Positions 1 to 6,744 of a stretch of 15,708 nt of DNA are shown here, piece after piece. The position numbers were made by a program, and so were the translations under genes. The DNA is from JANNHK01 sp034408875. GTDB taxonomy: Bacteria > Actinomycetota > Acidimicrobiia > IMCC26256 > PALSA-610. Where the stretch lies: positions 1 to 15,708 of the forward strand of contig JAWXCJ010000195.1 in assembly GCA_034408875.1 (NCBI GenBank), read 5' to 3'. The first letter of the stretch is position 1. Every line of letters begins with the position of its first letter. The notes under the pieces were generated by a model. The model did no database searches and was not told the origin of the DNA. It saw nothing but the letters and a program-made list of their open reading frames with translations.

Positions 1-8
1 GTACGGGT

Positions 9-713
9 TCATGCCGTTCCCCCCAACTTCGCAACCAGTTCCGGCACCTGACCGATGTGTTCCAGTTCCCAGTAGCCGTCGTGCTCGTGCGGCGCATCGG
101 CCTGCTCCAACTCCCACGTGAGGTGATACGGCACGTGCGCGGCCTGGGCGCCGATCTCGAGCACCGGCAGCACGTCGGATCGTACGGAGTTTCCGACCAT
201 GAGGAACGCGGCCGGGTCGACGTCGTGCCGGGCGAGGATGCGGGCGTACACCGGCGGGTCCTTCTCGGCCACGACCTCGATCGCGTCGAACCGCTCCGCC
301 AGGCCCGACCGCGCGATCTTGCTCTCCTGGTCGAACAGGTCGCCCTTGGTGATCAACAGCAGCTGGTAACGCCCGCCGAGCGCGGTTAGGACGTCGCCGA
401 CGCCCGGGAGCAGCTCGACCGGGTGGCGAAGCTGGTCCTTGGCGAACGACAGGATCCGGTAGATCGTCGCCGCGTCGACGCGCCCGTTGGTGACCTCGAT
501 CGCAGTCTCGATCATGGACAGCGCGAACCCCTTCACGCCGTACCCGTACACGGCGACGTTCTCGCGCTCGGTGTCGAGCATGCGCGCGTGCAATACGTCG
601 GCACTCACGTGGTCGGCGAGCAGCGCCTCGAAGCGCTCCTGCGTCATCGTGAAGAGCCCCTCGTTGTGCCACAGGGTGTCGTCCCCGTCGAACGCAACCG
701 TCGTGATGCTCAC
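9..713 (-). CDS. HAD-superfamily phosphatase
   Basis: This is a 234-residue haloacid dehalogenase-type hydrolase that probably removes phosphate from a small metabolite. Motif I is DGDDT, with the nucleophile Asp9 and acid/base Asp11. Motif II is ITKGD, with Thr122. The motif III lysine lies in AEKDP (Lys151). Motif IV is GNSVRSD, ending at Asp180. The helical cap would lie between about residues 18 and 95. The start is GTG, because the Asp nucleophile must sit within about ten residues of the N-terminus. It begins 10 nt after the stop of the truncated aldehyde dehydrogenase, inside a 14-bp tandem duplication, so it is probably the last visible gene of the operon. I see no clear Shine-Dalgarno sequence. 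The substrate cannot be read from the sequence; a phosphoglycolate- or sugar-phosphate-like substrate is possible. Confidence 0.88.
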   Translation of the reverse strand: MSITTVAFDGDDTLWHNEGLFTMTQERFEALLADHVSADVLHARMLDTERENVAVYGYGVKGFALSMIETAIEVTNGRVDAATIYRILSFAKDQLRHPVELLPGVGDVLTALGGRYQLLLITKGDLFDQESKIARSGLAERFDAIEVVAEKDPPVYARILARHDVDPAAFLMVGNSVRSDVLPVLEIGAQAAHVPYHLTWELEQADAPHEHDGYWELEHIGQVPELVAKLGGTA

Positions 714-734
714 GTGCCGTTGCTCACGTGCCCT
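707..734. repeat. 14-bp tandem duplication at a gene junction
   Basis: TGCTCACGTGCC occurs at 707-718 and again at 721-732, a period of 14 bp with only one difference between the units. The right unit contains the stop codon of the truncated aldehyde dehydrogenase. The left unit contains the GTG start of the HAD gene. Each unit holds the palindrome CACGTG. It is probably a replication-slippage duplication at the junction. A regulatory role is possible but nothing supports one. Confidence 0.7.
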
Positions 735-1599
735 TGGGATGCCAGACGGTCTTGAGTTCCATCGACGCGGTGACGGCCCACGGACTCTCGCCGTGGTCGC
801 CGCGCCAGCGCGGGTTCACACCGAGCGGGCGAATCACGCGCTTCACGTCGTCGGCCGCGAGCTGCTCCATCTCCACCGCGAGATCATGGGGGGCGCCGGT
901 GACGTCGATGGTGTCGACGTCACCGTGGCTCGCGAGGTGCGGCCCGAGCTCGGTCCTCGAGCCCGACAGGATGTTGACGACACCGCCGGGCAGGTCGGAG
1001 GTCGCGATGATCTCGCCCAACGTGATCGCCACGAGCGGGTTCGGTTCCGACGCGATCGCGATCACGGCGTTGCCCGCGCACACCGGGGGCATCACGAGCG
1101 AGATCAACCCGAGCAGCGCAGGCTCGTCGGGAGCGACGACGCCGACGACACCGACCGGCTCGGGAATGGTGAAGTCGAAGTACGGGCCGGCCACCGGGTT
1201 CGCGGTGCCGACGACCTGCGCGATCTTGTCGGCCCAGCCCGCGTACCAGACGACACGATCGACCGCGGCCGCGACTTCGGCCTTCGCCGCCTTCGCCGAG
1301 AGCCCGACGTTCTCGAGTTCGTCGCACAGTTGCGCGGCGCGCCCTTCCATCATCTCGGCGACGCGGTACAGCACCTGGCCCCGCAGGTACGCAGTCGAAC
1401 CGGCCCACTTCGGTTGGATCGACCGGGCCGCGCGCACCGCATCACGCAAGTCTTTGCGCGAGCCGAGCGGCGCCTGCGCGACGACCGAACCGTCCTTCGC
1501 CAGTACGGGATACGTGCGGCCCGACTCGGACCGCGGGAACGCGCCACCGACGAACAGCTTGTAGGTCTTCTTGACCGGCAGTCGCTGCGCGCCACTCAT
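724..1599 (-). CDS. Truncated aldehyde dehydrogenase-like protein without the catalytic half
   Basis: This 291-residue protein has the N-terminal NAD-binding half of an aldehyde dehydrogenase and nothing of the catalytic half. It opens with LFVGGAFPRSESG (15-27), has WYAGWADK (118-125) and LPGGVVNILSG (203-213), and then reaches VTGAPH where FTGST is expected. A short tail ending MELKTVWHP resembles the C-terminal oligomerisation strand of ALDHs. The usual PWNFP loop is replaced by APDEP (156-160), and the catalytic Glu and Cys are absent. The frame is open and clean and carries the normal codon bias. The start ATG at 1597-1599 has AGGG 8 nt upstream; an in-frame alternative 11 codons further upstream has no support. 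It follows a full-length ALDH gene by 74 bp. The pair resembles bacterial ALDH16, in which a pseudo-ALDH domain is fused behind an active one. A partner or structural role is inferred; loss of aldehyde oxidation is near certain. Confidence 0.88.
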   Translation of the reverse strand: MSGAQRLPVKKTYKLFVGGAFPRSESGRTYPVLAKDGSVVAQAPLGSRKDLRDAVRAARSIQPKWAGSTAYLRGQVLYRVAEMMEGRAAQLCDELENVGLSAKAAKAEVAAAVDRVVWYAGWADKIAQVVGTANPVAGPYFDFTIPEPVGVVGVVAPDEPALLGLISLVMPPVCAGNAVIAIASEPNPLVAITLGEIIATSDLPGGVVNILSGSRTELGPHLASHGDVDTIDVTGAPHDLAVEMEQLAADDVKRVIRPLGVNPRWRGDHGESPWAVTASMELKTVWHPKGT

Positions 1600-1673
1600 G
1601 CGGCTACGCCCTGCGGCGCTCCACCCCAACAAGTCACGTCAACGCCTCCGCCTCTGGTCTGCGCCTGTCATGC

Positions 1674-3149
1674 TCAGACCCGTTCCAGGTGCACGTAGGG
1701 GAGCAGGCCCGCGAGCCCGCCCTCACGGCCGAACCCGCTCTCCTGGAACCCGCCGAACGGGCTGGTCGGGTCGAAGCGGTTGAACGTGTTGGCCCACACG
1801 ACACCGGCGCGCAGCCGGTCGGCCATCCAGAGGATCTTGGAACCCTTCTCGGTCCACACCCCGGCCGACAATCCGTAGGGCGTGTTGTTCGCCTTGGTCA
1901 CCGCTTCTTCGGGCGTGCGGAACGTGAGCACCGACAGCACCGGGCCGAAGATCTCCTCGCGCGCGATGCGGTGCGACTGCGACACGTTGGTGAACACCGT
2001 CGGGCGGAACCAGTAGCCCTTGTCGGGGAGCACGCACTCGGGTTGGAACGGCTCCGCGCCTTCGCCGACCCCCGCTTCGTACAGCGCCGTGATGCGTTGC
2101 AGTTGCTCGGCGCTGTTGATGGCACCAAGGTCGGTGTTCTTGTCGAGCGGGTCGCCGACGCGCAGCGTCGCGAGACGCGTCTTCAGCTTCTCCATCACGA
2201 CGTCGAACACGGGTTCCTGCACGAGCAGGCGGGACCCGGCGCAGCACACGTGGCCCTGGTTGAAGAAGATGCCGTTCACGACACCTTCGACCGCCTGGTC
2301 GAGCGCGGCGTCTTCGAAGATGACGTTGGCGGCCTTGCCACCGAGTTCGAGCGTCGCCTTTTTGCCGGTGCCGGCTATCGCCTTCTGTATGGCCTTGCCG
2401 ACCGCGGTCGAACCGGTGAACGCAATCTTGTCGATGTCGGGATGCGCGACCACGGCCGCACCCGTCTCGCGCCCGCCGGTGACGATGTTGACGACGCCGG
2501 GCGGCAAGCCCGCTTCGTCGATCACCTGGGCGAGCAGCAACGCTGTGAGCGGCGTCGTCTCTGCGGGTTTGAGCACGCAGACATTGCCGGTCGCGAGCGC
2601 GGGTGCCAACTTCCACGCGGCCATCAGCAGCGGGAAGTTCCACGGGATGATCTGGCCCGCGACGCCGAGCGGCACCGGCTTCGCGCCCGGCACTGCATAG
2701 GCGAGTTTGTCGGCCCAGCCCGCGTAGTAGAAGAAGTGCGCGGCCGCGAGCGGTACGTCGACGTCGCGCGACTCTTTGATGGGCTTGCCGCCGTCGAGGG
2801 TTTCGAGCACCGCGAACTCGCGCGCCCGCTCCAGCAGGAGGCGGGCGATGCGGTAGATGTACTTGGCTCGTTCCTTGCCCGCCAGGCCCGCCCACTTCGG
2901 CCATGCCTCGCGAGCGGCGCGCACAGCGGCGTCGACGTCGTCGGGACCGCCGTTCGCGACTTCGGTCAGGACCGCCTCGGTGGCCGGGTTGATCGACGGC
3001 ATGTACTGGCCGCTGCGGGGTTCGACCCACTCGCCGCCGATGAACAGGCCATACCGGTCGGCGAGGGCGACAATTGCGGTCGACTCGGGCGCGTCCGCGT
3101 ACTCGGACGTGAAGGCGGCCCGCTTTTCGATGTCCTTCGACTCAGTCAA
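1674..3149 (-). CDS. Aldehyde dehydrogenase, NAD(P)-dependent, full length
   Basis: This is a 491-residue aldehyde dehydrogenase of the length usual for the family, which oxidises an aldehyde to an acid with NAD(P). The sequence shows the PWNFP loop at 169-173, the Rossmann FTGST at 244-248, the general-base Glu268 in LELGGK, the catalytic Cys302 in GHVCCAGSR, and EEIFGPVLSV and PFGGFQESG further on. The start is TTG, supported by GAGG 7 nt upstream and by an 8-nt overlap with the end of deoC. The next in-frame Met is near residue 50, inside the fold. Translation is therefore likely coupled to deoC. Because DeoC releases acetaldehyde, conversion of acetaldehyde to acetate is the natural role, but this is inferred from context. 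The following gene is a truncated ALDH, and the two may form a complex like ALDH16. Confidence 0.95.
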   Translation of the reverse strand: MTESKDIEKRAAFTSEYADAPESTAIVALADRYGLFIGGEWVEPRSGQYMPSINPATEAVLTEVANGGPDDVDAAVRAAREAWPKWAGLAGKERAKYIYRIARLLLERAREFAVLETLDGGKPIKESRDVDVPLAAAHFFYYAGWADKLAYAVPGAKPVPLGVAGQIIPWNFPLLMAAWKLAPALATGNVCVLKPAETTPLTALLLAQVIDEAGLPPGVVNIVTGGRETGAAVVAHPDIDKIAFTGSTAVGKAIQKAIAGTGKKATLELGGKAANVIFEDAALDQAVEGVVNGIFFNQGHVCCAGSRLLVQEPVFDVVMEKLKTRLATLRVGDPLDKNTDLGAINSAEQLQRITALYEAGVGEGAEPFQPECVLPDKGYWFRPTVFTNVSQSHRIAREEIFGPVLSVLTFRTPEEAVTKANNTPYGLSAGVWTEKGSKILWMADRLRAGVVWANTFNRFDPTSPFGGFQESGFGREGGLAGLLPYVHLERV

Positions 3150-4095
3150 GCGTCAACCTCGACGGCTTCTCGTAGCGGCCGGTCCGGAACTTGGCGCGCT
3201 GCAACAGCAGGTCGTTGAGCAACGTCGAGGCGCCGATGCGGAACATGTTCGGGTCGAGCCACTCGGAGCCGAGCGTTTCGAGCACCATGACGAGGTACTG
3301 CCACGCTTCCTTTGCAGTGCGGATCCCGCCCGCGACCTTGAGTCCGACGACGACGCCGGTGTCGCGCCGGAAGTCGCGGATGGCCTCGGCCATGCACAAC
3401 GCAGTGGGCAGGGTCGACGCGGGCGTGATCTTGCCTGTCGACGTCTTGATCGTGTCGCTCCCCGCGGCCATTGCCAGCACCGCCGCGCGGCGGATCTGGT
3501 CGTACGAACCGAGCTCGCCGGTTTCGAGGATGGTCTTGAGCTTCGCCTTCCCGCACGCCTGCTTCGACGCGACGACATCGTCGAAGCACTCCTGGTAGTT
3601 GCCCGACAGGAATGCGCCTCGGTTGAGCACGATGTCGATTTCGTCAGCACCGTGCGCGACGGCCCATTCGATCTCGCGCAGCCGCAGGTCGAGCGGCGAC
3701 TGCCCCGATGGGAACGCGCCCGCGACACTTGCCACCTTCACGCCCGTGCCCGCGACGGCCTCGGCTGCATAGGGCACCATCAGCGGATACACGCACACCG
3801 CGGCGACCGATGGTGTGGTCGGGTCGAGCGGGTCGGGGCGGACCGCCTTCGCGCTCAGGGCCCGTACCTTGCCCGGCGTGTCGGCACCCTCGAGCGTCGT
3901 GAGGTCGACACAGCGGATCGCGAGGTCGAGCGCCGCCACCTTCGACGCGTTCTTGATCGACCGTGACGCAAACGACGCGGCGCGCGCTTCGAGCATCACC
4001 GCGTCGACCGGGGCAACCGTGATGCCCTTGGCCGCGAACGCGGGCCAGGCGCGGGCAGTCGATACGACTTCGCCCGCAGCCGGTGTGATCGTCAC
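3142..4095 (-). CDS. deoC: Deoxyribose-phosphate aldolase
   Basis: This 317-residue class I aldolase reversibly splits 2-deoxyribose 5-phosphate into glyceraldehyde 3-phosphate and acetaldehyde. The Schiff-base lysine is Lys217 in DTIKTSTGK. The helper residues are Lys253 in GLKVAGGIRT and Asp154 in DEIDIV, equivalent to Lys167, Lys201 and Asp102 of the E. coli enzyme. It is longer than the roughly 220-260-residue short form because of an N-terminal extension of about 85 residues, as in other long-form DeoC proteins such as the eukaryotic type. The start is GTG, overlapping the TGA of the upstream mutase gene as GTGA, which implies coupled translation. Its neighbours are a phosphomutase that could supply its substrate and an aldehyde dehydrogenase that could remove its acetaldehyde. 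Confidence 0.96.
   Translation of the reverse strand: MTITPAAGEVVSTARAWPAFAAKGITVAPVDAVMLEARAASFASRSIKNASKVAALDLAIRCVDLTTLEGADTPGKVRALSAKAVRPDPLDPTTPSVAAVCVYPLMVPYAAEAVAGTGVKVASVAGAFPSGQSPLDLRLREIEWAVAHGADEIDIVLNRGAFLSGNYQECFDDVVASKQACGKAKLKTILETGELGSYDQIRRAAVLAMAAGSDTIKTSTGKITPASTLPTALCMAEAIRDFRRDTGVVVGLKVAGGIRTAKEAWQYLVMVLETLGSEWLDPNMFRIGASTLLNDLLLQRAKFRTGRYEKPSRLTLD
3157..3160 (-). promoter_or_regulatory. Ribosome binding site deciding the TTG start of the ALDH gene
   Basis: On the minus strand GAGG lies 7 nt before the TTG start at 3147-3149, inside the last codons of deoC. It is the best evidence that translation of the aldehyde dehydrogenase begins at this uncommon TTG. No other start codon with a comparable signal lies near the expected N-terminus. 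Confidence 0.5.
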
Positions 4096-5678
4096 GGCGT
4101 GATGCTACCGACGTACTCCCGGAATGCGGTCCTGAGCGCGGCGACCTGCACCCGCGCGTCCTCGACCGTCGTCGCAATCGCCTCGAAGTACACCTTCACC
4201 TTCGGTTCGGTGCCACTCGGGCGGACGAGCACGCGACCCGGTTCGAACAGGAACTCGATCAGGTCGACGGCCGGGGCGTGGTCGTGGACGCGCGCAAGCT
4301 GCATCCCGGACAGCTCGGTCGGTGGGTGGGCCCGGATGCGGGCGGTGAACGCGGCGGCGTCGGCAACCCGTTCCGACCACTGCGCGGTCGCGTGCGCACC
4401 GAACCGGGCCGCGAGCCGGGACAACACGTCGGCAATCGACTCGCGGGCCGCCAAATCGGCGAACACGAGCGCAGCGGTGAGTCCGTCCTTGTCGCGCACG
4501 ACGGGGGAGACCGCGTAGCCGAGGGCTTCCTCGTAGCCGAAGACGAGACGTCGGCCGTCTTCGTCGCCGACCCGCGAGATCCACTTGAACCCGGTTGGCG
4601 TGACCCGACACGGCACGCCGGCCGCGGCGGCCATGTCGTCGAGCAGTGTCGAGGACACGATCGAACGCGCGACGACCCGGTCGTCGCCGTCGGTCACCGC
4701 CAGTTGGTGCGCGCCGAGCACCCAGCCGAGTTCGTCGCCCGAGAGCACCCGCAGCGCACCGCCGTCGCGCACGGCAACCGCGAGGCGGTCGGCGTCGGGG
4801 TCGTTGGCGATCACGACGTCGGCGCCTTCTCGCTCCGCGAGCGCGAGGGCGAGGTCGAGGACATGAGGCTCTTCGGGGTTGGGGAACGGCGCGGTGGGGA
4901 AGTCGGGGTCGGGCTGCGCCTGCTCGGGCACGACGATGGGGTCGGGGAAGCCGGCGCGCTTCCACAGCGCGACGAACACATCGAGCCCGACGCCGTGCAC
5001 CGGCGTGTACACGACCCGCAAGTCGCGCGGTCCCGGGCCGATGACTCCGTCGACGTCGTCGAGGTAGGCGCGGATCGCGTCGGTGCCAATCGAGGTAATC
5101 AGCGGGCTGTCCGCGTCGTATGGAATCTCGTTGGCGGGCCCCGCGGCCGCGATCGCAGCGGCGATCTCCGCGTCCGAAGGAGGCACGATCTGCGATCCGG
5201 TGTGGTCGTACACCTTGTAGCCGTTGTCGGGCGCAGGATTGTGGCTCGCGGTGACCATCACGCCCGCGTCGGCGCCGTAGGAGCGAACCGAGTGCGCGGT
5301 CACGGGCGTGGGCCAGGGGCGCGAGGCGAGCCGCACCGGAATGCCTGCCGCTGCGAGCACCGCGGCCGTGTCGCGTGCGAAGTCGGCCGACCGGTGCCGG
5401 TGGTCGTAACCGACGACGACCCCGTTCGACCCCCGACCGTGCCGGGTAAGCCACGCCGCAACCCCGGCCGACGCGCGCCGCACCACCGCCACGTTCATGC
5501 GGTTCGGTCCGCCGCCCAGCGCCCCCCGAAGCCCGGCCGTACCGAACTGGAGCGTCTCGTCGAACCGCGCGGACAGATCCTCCTCGGCGTCCGTGTCGAG
5601 CAAAGCCTGCAACTCCGCGCGCGTCACCGGATCAGGGTCCGCCGCGATCCACCCTTGGACGCGGTGGGAGAGTGTCAC
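4092..5678 (-). CDS. Phosphoglucomutase/phosphomannomutase family enzyme, possible phosphopentomutase
   Basis: This 528-residue alpha-D-phosphohexomutase moves phosphate between C1 and C6 (or C5) of a sugar. Motifs appear in family order: FGTAGLRG at 45-52, the active-site phosphoserine Ser145 in TASHNP, the metal-binding loop DPDADR at 293-298, the sugar-binding loop GYEEALGY at 381-388, and the phosphate-binding RPSGTEPK at 486-493. The start is GTG, with its GTGA overlapping the stop of the kinase gene. The longer frame reaching 5780 only reads into the kinase. The GYEEALG loop and overall layout resemble the PGM2-type group, which includes enzymes acting on ribose and deoxyribose phosphates. 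With deoC directly downstream, a phosphopentomutase role is likely. Glucose 1-phosphate/6-phosphate mutase remains possible and the sequence does not decide. Confidence 0.94.
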   Translation of the reverse strand: MTLSHRVQGWIAADPDPVTRAELQALLDTDAEEDLSARFDETLQFGTAGLRGALGGGPNRMNVAVVRRASAGVAAWLTRHGRGSNGVVVGYDHRHRSADFARDTAAVLAAAGIPVRLASRPWPTPVTAHSVRSYGADAGVMVTASHNPAPDNGYKVYDHTGSQIVPPSDAEIAAAIAAAGPANEIPYDADSPLITSIGTDAIRAYLDDVDGVIGPGPRDLRVVYTPVHGVGLDVFVALWKRAGFPDPIVVPEQAQPDPDFPTAPFPNPEEPHVLDLALALAEREGADVVIANDPDADRLAVAVRDGGALRVLSGDELGWVLGAHQLAVTDGDDRVVARSIVSSTLLDDMAAAAGVPCRVTPTGFKWISRVGDEDGRRLVFGYEEALGYAVSPVVRDKDGLTAALVFADLAARESIADVLSRLAARFGAHATAQWSERVADAAAFTARIRAHPPTELSGMQLARVHDHAPAVDLIEFLFEPGRVLVRPSGTEPKVKVYFEAIATTVEDARVQVAALRTAFREYVGSITP

Positions 5679-6664
5679 TCCGAGAGGTGGGCCGGCGCCA
5701 GATCTGCAAGAAGGCATTCGGGGCGCGCGCCCAGGTGCGAGATGATCTCCGACGCGGCAGCCGAACCGAGCTGCGCACACGTCGCGAGGTCGGCGTTGCG
5801 CGTGTACGCGTAGAGGAAACCGGACGCGTACAGGTCGCCCGCACCCGTCGTATCGATCAAGTGGTCGACCGCGTGGGCCGGAACCGTTTGCACGTCATCG
5901 CGCGACACGACTACTGAACCCTGGGCCGACCGGGTGATCGCGGCGACCTTGCAGTGCCCCTGCACGTGCTTCACGGCCTCCTCGAAGTCGCATTCATACA
6001 GCGAGCAGATCTCGGCCTCGTTGGCGAACAGCACGTCGACCTGATCTTCGACCAGCGCGAGCCACTCGGGCCGGTGCCGGTCGACGCAGAACGAGTCGGA
6101 GAGCGTGAGCGACACCTCGTTGCCGGCCTCGTGCGCGATCTGCGCAGCCTTGCGGTACGCGTCCTTCGCCTCCGGCAAGTCCCAGAGGTAGCCCTCGAGG
6201 TAGACGATGCGCGCCGAGGCGACGAATTCGGCGTCGACGTCGTCGGGACCGAGGAACGCCGACGCACCGAGGTAGGTGTTCATCGTGCGCTGCGCGTCGG
6301 GTGTGACCACGATGAGGCAGCGCCCGGTGCTCGGGCCGTCGTCGGCCTGCGCGCACTGGAAGGTGACGCCGGTCGAACGGATGTCGTGCGCGAACACTTC
6401 GCCGAGCTGGTCGTCGCGCACCTTGCCGAGGTACGCGGCCCGCGCGCCGAACGACGCGAGCCCGACGATGGTGTTGGCTGCGGAACCGCCCGAGATCTCG
6501 ACCCCAGGGCCCATCGCCGCGTACAACTCGTGGGCGCGGTCCTCGTCGATGAGCGTCATCGCGCCCCGGTTGAGCCCCATGTTCTCGACGAACACCTCGG
6601 TCTCGTGACTCAACACGTCGACCAACGCGTTGCCAATACCGAGAACGTCGAACGTGGGCTTCAT
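5675..6664 (-). CDS. PfkB-family sugar/nucleoside kinase, adenosine kinase-like
   Basis: This 329-residue ribokinase-fold kinase carries GGSAAN at 59-64, the NEAE motif at 215-218, and the second PfkB signature DTTGAGD at 271-277, with Asp277 as catalytic base. The GGSAAN motif, the following GLASFGA stretch and the NEAE motif fit proteins annotated as adenosine kinase, so adenosine to AMP is the leading guess. A ribose- or nucleoside-type substrate cannot be excluded. The ATG at 6662-6664 is chosen because FDVLGIG must sit at the very N-terminus, and AGGA lies 6 nt upstream. The ATG overlaps the stop of a mini-ORF as ATGA, and its own stop overlaps the mutase start as GTGA. The mini-ORF repeats this protein's own N-terminus. 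The place in the operon fits nucleoside or pentose salvage. Confidence 0.9.
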   Translation of the reverse strand: MKPTFDVLGIGNALVDVLSHETEVFVENMGLNRGAMTLIDEDRAHELYAAMGPGVEISGGSAANTIVGLASFGARAAYLGKVRDDQLGEVFAHDIRSTGVTFQCAQADDGPSTGRCLIVVTPDAQRTMNTYLGASAFLGPDDVDAEFVASARIVYLEGYLWDLPEAKDAYRKAAQIAHEAGNEVSLTLSDSFCVDRHRPEWLALVEDQVDVLFANEAEICSLYECDFEEAVKHVQGHCKVAAITRSAQGSVVVSRDDVQTVPAHAVDHLIDTTGAGDLYASGFLYAYTRNADLATCAQLGSAAASEIISHLGARPECLLADLAPAHLSE

Positions 6665-6744
6665 GCGCGGTCCTGTTCCCTCGGGCACTCCGCCGGTACC
6701 GCGTCGAGGCCTGCGCCAATACCCAGCACATCGAACTGCGTCAC
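6661..6744 (-). CDS. 27-codon mini-ORF repeating the kinase N-terminus
   Basis: A GTG-initiated frame of 27 codons fills the space between fbiC and the kinase exactly. Its GTG overlaps the fbiC stop (GTGA) and its TGA overlaps the kinase start (ATGA). The peptide begins MTQFDVLGIGAGLDAV, while the kinase begins MKPTFDVLGIGNALVDV. The seven FDVLGIG codons match at 18 of 21 bases, and the three differences are all synonymous (6715-6735 against 6632-6652, 83 bp apart). It may be the remnant of a partial duplication that now works as a coupling ORF carrying ribosomes from fbiC into the kinase. Whether the peptide itself is made or useful is unknown. An automatic gene caller would normally skip it. 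Confidence 0.45.
   Translation of the reverse strand: MTQFDVLGIGAGLDAVPAECPREQDRA

Noticed and set aside
724..1599. Truncated ALDH treated as a pseudogene
   Set aside because: The frame is intact, with normal composition, its own ribosome binding site and a conserved-looking C-terminal strand. It looks like a deliberate short protein rather than a decayed one.
1689..3218. 509-residue plus-strand frame opposite the aldehyde dehydrogenase
   Set aside because: It is a shadow frame: the minus strand encodes an intact ALDH with all motifs, and this frame has a low-complexity composition rich in Arg, Gly and Val.
5679..5780. N-terminal extension of the phosphomutase
   Set aside because: It would overlap the kinase by about 100 bases, and its residues do not resemble the family. 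The GTGA overlap start at 5678 fits the operon pattern.
4278..5813. 511-residue plus-strand frame opposite the phosphomutase
   Set aside because: It is antisense to a clearly coding gene and contains no domain I recognise.
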